42,304 bases of DNA. It comes from Thiofilum sp. (GTDB lineage: Bacteria > Pseudomonadota > Gammaproteobacteria > Thiotrichales > Thiotrichaceae). The stretch lies in contig NZ_JADJTF010000007.1 of NCBI RefSeq assembly GCF_016711335.1, positions 1-42,304 on the forward strand, read 5' to 3'. Position 1 is the first letter of the stretch, and each line of letters begins with the position of its first letter. Below the pieces are notes generated by a model. That model worked only from the letters and a program-made list of their open reading frames with translations. It searched no databases and had not been told where the DNA came from. Both the position numbers and the translations under genes were made by a program. This document shows, one piece after another, positions 13,961 through 20,572 of the stretch.

Positions 13961-14031
13961 ATGTAATTGTTGTGTAAGTAACAGAGAAGCACTGATAGGA
14001 ATATAAACCACATCAGCATATCCCGTAACAC
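13957..14031 (-). CDS. possible 24-residue membrane peptide
   Basis: A GTG-started frame of 24 residues. AGGGGG lies four bases before the GTG, residues ~5-19 are a hydrophobic run (MLMWFIFLSVLLCYL), and the TGA overlaps the ATG of the XhlA-like gene. This would be a very small holin-like or leader peptide coupled to the lysis genes. It is small enough to be chance. Confidence 0.35.
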   Translation of the reverse strand: MLRDMLMWFIFLSVLLCYLHNNYI

Positions 14032-14063
14032 AAAACCCCCTATGCAGTCTTACCATTCAAACA

Positions 14064-14080
14064 TAAACTAGAATAGTTTA
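14064..14080. repeat. perfect inverted repeat before lysis genes
   Basis: TAAACTA (14064-14070) and TAGTTTA (14074-14080) are inverted around GAA, in the short gap between the phosphoesterase and the lysis genes. It is AT-rich with no long U tract. It may be a weak terminator, a processing site or an operator. Confidence 0.4.
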
Positions 14081-14090
14081 CATATATTAT

Positions 14091-14630
14091 TTACGTAATG
14101 AATACAGTTTCACCACGCGGTAGTATGACAATTCTAACGTCGTTGTGTTTAATGTCAATAACATTGACTGGGTGGAAGTGCCCTACCACGATGGTGCTAC
14201 AGCCATTCTCTTTTGCTCTCGCAGCCAGCCTATCCTTATGTTCTGGTTTAAGTTTCATGTGTCTATAGATAGTCTGTTTGTTACCCAGTGACTTTAGGAA
14301 GCGTATGATCTTACTATTACATGGAGTATCTACAACACGTGGGTGCCCGTTGAATACTTCGTCACCATGCTCGATCCATATATCGTTGATTTTCAGGTAT
14401 TTTGCAGGCTGTAACTCATGGTTACCGTACAAGTAATCGATGCCTTCCATGGTGTTGTAATAGTTAAACAACCAATCAGCCTTTACCTTATCCTCTGTGT
14501 TCTTGAAGTCTACGTTGTCTCCACATAGAATCACGCGATCGAAGTTAACCTTCGCTGTCTCTAGGTCCATCAACGGACTAAGCTCGTAGCGTGTAGTTTC
14601 ATGCGTATCAGATCTAAAGTATATCTTCAT
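14091..14630 (-). CDS. calcineurin-like metallophosphoesterase
   Basis: A 179-residue protein with the full two-metal phosphoesterase signature: D8-T-H10, G37-D38-N-V-D41, G69-N70-H71-E72, an intermediate H87, and G149-H150-F-H152. All metal ligands are present, so it should be active as a phosphatase, nuclease or cyclic-nucleotide phosphodiesterase. The motifs do not decide the substrate. It sits among late structural and lysis genes, not with replication, and starts in an ATGA overlap with the gene upstream. Such enzymes are known in phages but are seldom assigned a substrate. Confidence 0.85.
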   Translation of the reverse strand: MKIYFRSDTHETTRYELSPLMDLETAKVNFDRVILCGDNVDFKNTEDKVKADWLFNYYNTMEGIDYLYGNHELQPAKYLKINDIWIEHGDEVFNGHPRVVDTPCNSKIIRFLKSLGNKQTIYRHMKLKPEHKDRLAARAKENGCSTIVVGHFHPVNVIDIKHNDVRIVILPRGETVFIT

Positions 14631-14863
14631 CCGTTCCCCGTTACATCAATCGTTAACCATGCTGTGTTGAGTGTGTTGCGTGCCTTCCAAGGCTTCGCTT
14701 CAAACACTGTGTTACCTGGGTTTCTTAACTTGAATACATCAGTTACCCACGCAGCACCGGTCCAGCGTTTTGCTACACCATCATAGAAGTTGATAGCATT
14801 AAGCGGGATAAGTGACAAGTCGTATGCGAAGATATCCGTGTCTATAGGGTAACGATTAAACAT
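14627..14863 (-). CDS. small hypothetical virion-type protein
   Basis: A 78-residue protein rich in aromatic residues and Asn, likely beta-structured. AAGGAG precedes the ATG. It lies between the paralogue array and the phosphoesterase, with which it shares an ATGA overlap. FYDGVAKRWTGAAWV resembles short segments seen in fibre-associated proteins, so a virion role is possible but unproven. Confidence 0.55.
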   Translation of the reverse strand: MFNRYPIDTDIFAYDLSLIPLNAINFYDGVAKRWTGAAWVTDVFKLRNPGNTVFEAKPWKARNTLNTAWLTIDVTGNG

Positions 14864-14871
14864 AGAACTCC

Positions 14872-15690
14872 TTAGGTATCACTGACTGATGAAACTTTTA
14901 TATTAGTTACAATGTTTAAAGCGGCGGTACCATTTTGAAAATTCATAATATTACCGTCTTTAGGAAACTTAAAGAATGGCATATGAAGTGCTGCCACATC
15001 GTCGTAACTAAACACTGAGCCAACTTGTGGAATGGTTGCTACTGGTTTAAAAAGAAGTAGAGCAAGTGTTCCCGTCACTGAACCACCACCACTCGTAAAA
15101 CCACGTACTTCTTTGATCCCTTTTGTACCATTAGCGAGAGGTAAAATCATTACAGCATTACTTCCGCTATTACCTGCTAATGTAATGATAACTGAAGGGC
15201 TATTATATTCAACGTTATCATTGGCAAGATATCTCATCGAGCCAACACATGATGTGCCCCCTAGCGCAGAAGTTGATACAATCATTGCATAAACACCAAC
15301 TCCATCGGTATGTCTAGGTAATGCTGCCACTGTAAATACTTGTTCTGTTGCCGTAGCTATATTTATTCCACCAGCTCCGACTAAATAATCGAACATTATT
15401 TGAGATACACCGCCTGTTACTCCGCCGGTTGACCCACAAATTGATTGTATGTTTGTTACTAATAACGATGACCCTGCGGAAACCGGTGCTTTAATTTTTG
15501 AATAGATGCTTGTTGTTTGCGCTTCTTGCGTAAGAGTTGTTGGAAATGTATGGCCAGTTCCTATCTGATCAAAGTTACCAGAGAAAAAAGATTTAACTGT
15601 TCCAATGGTCATCGAATATACATTGAGTCTAGTTTGCTCAGTATAATTGGCTATCTTAAAGCGTAAATCAGCAACATTAGTTATTGGCAT
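14872..15690 (-). CDS. paralogous virion-type protein C
   Basis: A 272-residue, beta-rich, Gly/Thr/Ser-rich protein without Cys-rich or enzymatic motifs. It aligns over most of its length with the two genes upstream: an N-terminal helix-like segment (VADLRFKIANYTEQTRL), a central DGVG motif in place of GGVG, and a C-terminal beta region. It is the most diverged of the three paralogues. GGAG precedes the ATG. Surface or decoration proteins attached to the fibres or head are likely. No family name can be given. Confidence 0.65.
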   Translation of the reverse strand: MPITNVADLRFKIANYTEQTRLNVYSMTIGTVKSFFSGNFDQIGTGHTFPTTLTQEAQTTSIYSKIKAPVSAGSSLLVTNIQSICGSTGGVTGGVSQIMFDYLVGAGGINIATATEQVFTVAALPRHTDGVGVYAMIVSTSALGGTSCVGSMRYLANDNVEYNSPSVIITLAGNSGSNAVMILPLANGTKGIKEVRGFTSGGGSVTGTLALLLFKPVATIPQVGSVFSYDDVAALHMPFFKFPKDGNIMNFQNGTAALNIVTNIKVSSVSDT

Positions 15691-15691
15691 T

Positions 15692-16525
15692 TTAATTCTC
15701 CGTTACTGCGAAAAAAGTGTTAGCAAAGCGAAAGCCTAGATTAATAGCGAGCGATGATGTCCATAATCTAAACAAGCACGCATCCGAAGGAATATCTACA
15801 AGAGGCATTGAATTCGCTGGTGCTCCCATTATGTTGTTAGGAACAATCAATAACGGTCGTATAATTGTAACTGCAATATTTCCGTTGGTACCTGTCGTAC
15901 CAGTTAGCGTAATACTCTCGACACTTCGTACACCTGTGTCGCCATCAAAAAACGGAAGTATCCAAGCTCTAGTCTGAGCTTGGTCGCCAGTTCCGCCAAT
16001 AGCAACAAGAGGGGTTTCGCGATTCGCAACGCCATCTTGATTGGTGTACTTTGCTTTTACTGTTGTAGCTGTAGCACCAATAAGCGCCGCTATTTCTAAT
16101 GAAATAACATTACCAACACCACCCGTATTACGGGTGGGAGCGAGTGTAAATGTTTGTTCTGTTGAGAGAACACCACTTAGTCCACTCACTGCACATAATC
16201 GGTCGCAAAGTATAAAATTACCAATATGCGCTTGCTGTGCTACGCTGCCTGTTGCATGGGTAATTGTTAGCTTGCCAGCACTAGGAGAATTGTAAAGCAC
16301 ACTACCATTACTCGTTCTAGAGTAAGTTTCAGCAGTTCCACCAGGATAAGTACCAAATCCATCGGTACTATTACCTATCCAATCAGTGTACATTTTATAA
16401 GCAGTAGTTGCGATTGTGCCTGCTCCCCCACCACCTTGACAGCCAGATGTAAAAGAGTGCAAGTGTTGTGTCTTCGAGAAGTCAGAGGTCTTGTTTACGA
16501 AGTCATCTAAATTAGTAAAAGCCAT
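15692..16525 (-). CDS. paralogous virion-type protein B
   Basis: A 277-residue, Gly/Thr-rich protein with the shared motifs RNTGGVGN, YTNQDG and DGDTGVRSVESITL. The start at 16525 (MAFTNLDDF) is seven bases after GGAGG. A TTG two codons upstream is not needed. It is closely related to the next gene and more distantly to 14872-15690. The three-fold tandem arrangement suggests duplication followed by divergence, as expected for proteins facing host or immune selection. Confidence 0.7.
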   Translation of the reverse strand: MAFTNLDDFVNKTSDFSKTQHLHSFTSGCQGGGGAGTIATTAYKMYTDWIGNSTDGFGTYPGGTAETYSRTSNGSVLYNSPSAGKLTITHATGSVAQQAHIGNFILCDRLCAVSGLSGVLSTEQTFTLAPTRNTGGVGNVISLEIAALIGATATTVKAKYTNQDGVANRETPLVAIGGTGDQAQTRAWILPFFDGDTGVRSVESITLTGTTGTNGNIAVTIIRPLLIVPNNIMGAPANSMPLVDIPSDACLFRLWTSSLAINLGFRFANTFFAVTEN

Positions 16526-16527
16526 TT

Positions 16528-17343
16528 TCAAGCCTCCGTTAGCTGTAAATTTAAGAATGTATCAGGAGTAATATTGCTACCATTGTAGTATGCAAGCATT
16601 AAACATGCACCAGCAGGTATTGTTGCAAGACCTTTAAACCCTGCCTGTGTAATAACCGGTACGCCTGCGGCTGCGTTGAATATCTCTCTCATGATTGTTA
16701 CACCAAAATTGCCAGCGGTTCCCGTTGTGGCAGAAAGTGTTACACTCTCTACGCTTTGCACGCCAGTATCGCCATCCATTAGCGGAACTTCAATAAGAGC
16801 ACTAGCCACACCAAACGCTGTACCACCAATGCGAGTTGCTCCCGATATTCTACCAGCGGTACCAGCTTGATTGGTATAATTAACAGTTAGTGTCGAAGAC
16901 GTGCCGCCAACACTTGTATAAACTTCTATAAATATTTTGTTACCAACACCACCAGTGTTGCGCGCAGGCGCTAGACCTGTTGTCATTTGTTCAGTTGTAA
17001 CGTTAGCGACAAGTCCGCCGATTGCAGCCATGCGGTCGTACAACACAACCGCGCCGTTTACTGAAGCCATCGAAGACATAAAGCCTGTCAGGTATAAACT
17101 GTTTACGCCTGTTGCTAGCGCGTAAGGGAGACAGCCTGCGCTCGTGTTGTCGTAGGTTGCAGCAGTTGTTGGCGTTGCTCCTGAACCGCCAGTCCCATCG
17201 TTCTTCCACGCTGAGCGATAGGCATTACCTAATGCACCTTGAGCGACACCAGCGCTTCGATTAAGTTTAAAGGCAAACAAGCTTTGTGTTTTTGTAGCAT
17301 CTGTCTGCTTATTAAGCAGGTCAGAGTAACTTGTGAAAGCCAT
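16528..17343 (-). CDS. paralogous virion-type protein A
   Basis: A 271-residue, Gly/Ala/Thr-rich protein. RNTGGVGN, YTNQAG and DGDTGVQSVESVTL mark the same family as the gene at 15692-16525. Its ATG overlaps the preceding stop (TAATG). There is no signal or membrane segment. It is probably a virion surface protein near the fibre; the specific function is unknown. Confidence 0.7.
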   Translation of the reverse strand: MAFTSYSDLLNKQTDATKTQSLFAFKLNRSAGVAQGALGNAYRSAWKNDGTGGSGATPTTAATYDNTSAGCLPYALATGVNSLYLTGFMSSMASVNGAVVLYDRMAAIGGLVANVTTEQMTTGLAPARNTGGVGNKIFIEVYTSVGGTSSTLTVNYTNQAGTAGRISGATRIGGTAFGVASALIEVPLMDGDTGVQSVESVTLSATTGTAGNFGVTIMREIFNAAAGVPVITQAGFKGLATIPAGACLMLAYYNGSNITPDTFLNLQLTEA

Positions 17344-17558
17344 TAGTCGTTACCCCAGTTAATTGACTTCGATATGATGGCGGCCTTTGCAGTTGCAATC
17401 AAGCTTGCAAGTGAATCAAGGTTGTTGCCGCTTGCCCAAATATAAGTTGGGTTAGCATCGATTAAACAAGTAATGTGTAACTCTTGCACATGAGCGTTCT
17501 CGTGACGTACTTCAATCTGCCAGTCGCCTTGTGGTGCTACATAAATTAATTCTTGCAT
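17343..17558 (-). CDS. small hypothetical protein
   Basis: A 71-residue, soluble alpha/beta protein (QELIYVAPQGDWQIEVRHE...). Of two nearby in-frame ATGs I choose the second (17558), which is seven bases from AGGAG. The first is only about two bases away from it. It lies between fibre-type genes in the late operon. Function unknown. Confidence 0.6.
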   Translation of the reverse strand: MQELIYVAPQGDWQIEVRHENAHVQELHITCLIDANPTYIWASGNNLDSLASLIATAKAAIISKSINWGND

Positions 17559-17569
17559 GGTCATTCTCC

Positions 17570-18031
17570 TTAACTGATATCAATCCAAATGTCGCCAGCT
17601 GCCGGTCCTACAGGCTCCGTCGCTGATACGGTGATCTTCACAACACCTAGGTTACTGCGTGCAGTAGCCACGTTGTTTAGGTCCGATAGGTTTGATGCAA
17701 TCTTCAGCTGAGCATCGTTCGATACGTTGCTTAGGTCAATGTTCGCAACGTTATTCAAGCTTAGTGTAGTTTTAGCAGCCGCTGCATCTACTGCTGTCAG
17801 TAGTGCGGTACCAGTAGCGGTCTGTCCGTGCGCATTCGCCGCGCCGTTGTGTGCTGTAACAGCCGCAGCAGCGGTGCCTGAAGCATCCGCCCCCACCTGT
17901 GCAGCTGTATAGTCACCGTTCTGTGCAAGCACATCACCCGTGCGGCCAAAGACTGAGTCTACAGCACCGCCAACACCACCGCTACCAGTCTCGTCAAAAG
18001 TTCCTGTGAATACGTTAAATACTTGTGCCAT
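17570..18031 (-). CDS. fibre-associated virion protein
   Basis: A 153-residue Ala-rich protein containing VDSVFGRTGDVLAQNGDYTAAQVG (reported here as residues ~24-47), a segment found again and again in phage collar and tail-fibre proteins. The C-terminal part contains LNNVANIDLSNVSN and RSNLG, also fibre-like. It is probably a short fibre, spike or fibre-linking component. Confidence 0.7.
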   Translation of the reverse strand: MAQVFNVFTGTFDETGSGGVGGAVDSVFGRTGDVLAQNGDYTAAQVGADASGTAAAAVTAHNGAANAHGQTATGTALLTAVDAAAAKTTLSLNNVANIDLSNVSNDAQLKIASNLSDLNNVATARSNLGVVKITVSATEPVGPAAGDIWIDIS

Positions 18032-18034
18032 GTC

Positions 18035-18307
18035 TTACACTCCTACAAAGGTGTAACCGCTTACTTTGTTAAGCGCGTTGTAGGTTACGGTTAGTACACC
18101 AACCGATATGGTCTTAGCTACGTCGGAGTAGTACGTAACAGTCTCTACGTTACCTGCACCGTTGCCAGCTGCTACGTATGTCATCGCTGTGGCTACGTGA
18201 GCAGGGACTGGTGAAGCACCAGACATCTGCAACCCCTTAGTAGATGGGTTGAATGAGCTGATGATTGCTTCGGACATTGTTACGTTACCTGGATTATTGA
18301 TTGCCAT
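18035..18307 (-). CDS. small hypothetical virion-type protein
   Basis: A 90-residue protein, beta-rich with a Gly/Ala/Val-rich composition and no Cys. It lies between the fibre-associated protein gene and the holin-like gene in the same operon. There is no recognised domain. A structural role is the most economical guess. Confidence 0.55.
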   Translation of the reverse strand: MAINNPGNVTMSEAIISSFNPSTKGLQMSGASPVPAHVATAMTYVAAGNGAGNVETVTYYSDVAKTISVGVLTVTYNALNKVSGYTFVGV

Positions 18308-18319
18308 AAAGTCTCCCGT

Positions 18320-18517
18320 TTATAGTTTATCTTGTGGATACCATTTGTCTAGTTTCTTTTTTAAAATCGGCACCATACATGGAACATAGATGATAGCAAG
18401 TATTGCAGCACCGATCCAGCCTGGTATCTTACATAGTGGAGCTAGAAAGTTTCCAGCTGTAAGAGCTACTAGCCCACCCACTAAGAACAAAGCAAACATT
18501 ACAAAAGTCTTCATCAT
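18320..18517 (-). CDS. holin-like small membrane protein
   Basis: A 65-residue protein with two membrane spans (residues ~5-24 and ~33-51) and a basic, Lys-rich C-terminal tail (LKKKLDKWYPQDK), the usual layout of a class II holin. The ATG lies after AGAGG and overlaps the stop of the small lipoprotein gene (ATGA). The endolysin is ~4.6 kb downstream in the same operon, which is unusual. Other small membrane roles cannot be excluded. Confidence 0.6.
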   Translation of the reverse strand: MMKTFVMFALFLVGGLVALTAGNFLAPLCKIPGWIGAAILAIIYVPCMVPILKKKLDKWYPQDKL

Positions 18518-18636
18518 CTCACCTCTTCACATTGCAGTAAGTAGTCACTCACCGCTACACACGTTGTTGACCGAACGATAACCTTGCTCGCACACGCACT
18601 ACACAGTAACAGTAGAAGAATTAGAAGGTGTTTCAT
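18514..18636 (-). CDS. small lipoprotein, candidate outer-membrane spanin
   Basis: A 40-residue frame whose N-terminus is a signal (MKHLLILLLLLCSAC) with a plausible lipobox ending at C15. Two further Cys residues lie in the ~25-residue mature part. GGAG precedes the ATG closely, the gene starts just after the fibre gene's stop, and it overlaps the holin-like gene by four bases. Size and signal fit an Rz1-type spanin, although a matching inner-membrane spanin is not evident. The -3 position is Cys, which is atypical. Confidence 0.6.
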   Translation of the reverse strand: MKHLLILLLLLCSACASKVIVRSTTCVAVSDYLLQCEEVR

Positions 18637-18637
18637 G

Positions 18638-20572
18638 TTACTCCAACTCGAACGATAGAGAGAAGCGTGTAGCAGACGCGTTCCAACCTGTTACAGAACC
18701 CCAGCCAGATGGTGTGTGATATATATCTATCAAGTCACCTGCTACCACTGGTATCTTAGGGAACTCGGTATCTGTAATCAGCTCGCCTGTCCCATACAAG
18801 TCACCCACTTTATAACGTTGAAAAATATCAACACCATTTTTACGTAGTATAAATACTGAATATGTTGCTGCCGTTCCACCAGTACCAACTATAGACGTTG
18901 CGACGCCTGCCTTCAAATAACCAGATCTACTACACTTGAACACGCCTGTGCTTGTATCGTAGGCACCGTGTGTATCAACAATTTTTGTAGGCATTTTAAG
19001 TACAGCACCAGGGTTTGCTACTGAAGTGGGTGTACCAGTATACGTTGCAACAACAGGTGCAGCCTGCATGCTAGTCTGCGGAGAGGCGAATTTGGCTATC
19101 GCCAATGTTGCTTTATTCCCACTTACCCCAGAACCTAATAAACTTATTACACCCACAGTTGAACTAATTTTTATTTGTATAGTATCACCACACACATAAT
19201 TATCTGTCCAATTTAAAGATGCTAAAATTACACTAGAGGCAGGAATAGTATAATACGTCATCGTCTGCTGTACGCCATTTTTAAATAAATGGATTTCTAC
19301 ATTACCAGCCGCCGCACTATTAATTGGAATATTAGCTAAGGCATTTATTCTACCAGACGATTTTACTGTATATGTATCTACCGACCAACCACCAACTGTA
19401 TCTACTGTAGCGGTAAAAGGTACTGTTGCGATAGCCCCTACAGCAGTAGTCGCGATAGAAGAACCATTAAATACAACATCTCTTCCTCCCACATCACTGC
19501 TCATCACAGCGTTCGATGACCAGCCGAGGATTGGGATTTCAAAATTAACGGATAATACTTCGCCAGTAACTAATGATGAACCTGTAGCTGGAGTAAGGAC
19601 AGACTGACCTGCGCCACTTCTTTGACCAAAATAGACAAAGTTATTTGCAGTACCAATTACCGTCATATCAACTTGAACTACATCATTATTATTGCGCCAT
19701 AACGAACCAACTATTTTAGTATTAGCATAATCCGCAATACCACTAACATTACCACTAACACCCCCAAAACCTAAAGTCATTGATGCGGTAACCGCTGTAG
19801 CTGCACCTGGGGTAAACTTACCTTGTACTTTTAGTACCGCGCCCTCTCTCCAACTGTATACGCTAACGTTAGTAACTGTACCAAAGCCAACAAATATGGG
19901 CGTATATGCTACTGGATCTGTTATGATAGCTCCTCTAGCAACGTCTTGCTTACCAAGGAACAAGTTGTACACGCCGATCTGCGGGGTGGTAGCGTTGGAT
20001 GTCGCGTAGAAGAACATGAAGCGACCATGGGTAGCACTGTATGGTATAGCTAACGTTCCTACGTACTCATGGATGATGCCAGTAGTGCCACAGTCAAGCA
20101 ACCTTGGGTTAGGCTCAGTGTTCGTCCAGGTGGTTCCACCGTCTGTACTAAACTGGAAGTACACGATAATGTCACTGGGAGCTACACCATCAGAGCTTAC
20201 AGTGAACGAGCCTGCGCTTAACTCGTAGTCAAACGTACATCTAACGGTTCGTCCCCAGTCAACACGTCTAACCTCAAACGTACGTACTTGCGCGCTACCT
20301 AGCACGTTGCCTGTACCAATCTTGTACACGCGAAGGTCAAGGTCCACACCAAGGGTAGGGTCCTCTATCGAAGCAAGGGTGATAGGGTCAGCTGTACTCG
20401 GAGCAAACGTTGCGTTCGGGTAAGGCTCAGACCCCGAGGCATTCTTCATCTGTACCCAACCAAACTCAGCTAGGGCGAGTGGATCAGCATCAGTCAGTCT
20501 GTTGTGCGCAAGGTAGTTATGTACATCCTTGTTGTTCAGTGTAGTTGCTGTAATGTTTCTGTACTTAGCCAT
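18638..20572 (-). CDS. tail fibre / receptor-binding protein with C1q-like modules
   Basis: A 644-residue beta-rich protein. Residues ~1-215 form a unique N-terminal part. Around 215-360 lies a module typical of phage fibres (GFGTVTNVSVYSWREG, VQGKFT). The two C-terminal regions (~365-500 and ~510-644) look like C1q/TNF-type beta-sandwich domains (YDTSTGVFKCSRSGYL in the last). The gene follows the large fibre gene with AGGAG and a TAATG overlap. It is probably a second fibre or spike protein that binds the receptor. The C-terminal two-thirds are visibly more AT-rich than the N-terminal third. Confidence 0.75.
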   Translation of the reverse strand: MAKYRNITATTLNNKDVHNYLAHNRLTDADPLALAEFGWVQMKNASGSEPYPNATFAPSTADPITLASIEDPTLGVDLDLRVYKIGTGNVLGSAQVRTFEVRRVDWGRTVRCTFDYELSAGSFTVSSDGVAPSDIIVYFQFSTDGGTTWTNTEPNPRLLDCGTTGIIHEYVGTLAIPYSATHGRFMFFYATSNATTPQIGVYNLFLGKQDVARGAIITDPVAYTPIFVGFGTVTNVSVYSWREGAVLKVQGKFTPGAATAVTASMTLGFGGVSGNVSGIADYANTKIVGSLWRNNNDVVQVDMTVIGTANNFVYFGQRSGAGQSVLTPATGSSLVTGEVLSVNFEIPILGWSSNAVMSSDVGGRDVVFNGSSIATTAVGAIATVPFTATVDTVGGWSVDTYTVKSSGRINALANIPINSAAAGNVEIHLFKNGVQQTMTYYTIPASSVILASLNWTDNYVCGDTIQIKISSTVGVISLLGSGVSGNKATLAIAKFASPQTSMQAAPVVATYTGTPTSVANPGAVLKMPTKIVDTHGAYDTSTGVFKCSRSGYLKAGVATSIVGTGGTAATYSVFILRKNGVDIFQRYKVGDLYGTGELITDTEFPKIPVVAGDLIDIYHTPSGWGSVTGWNASATRFSLSFELE

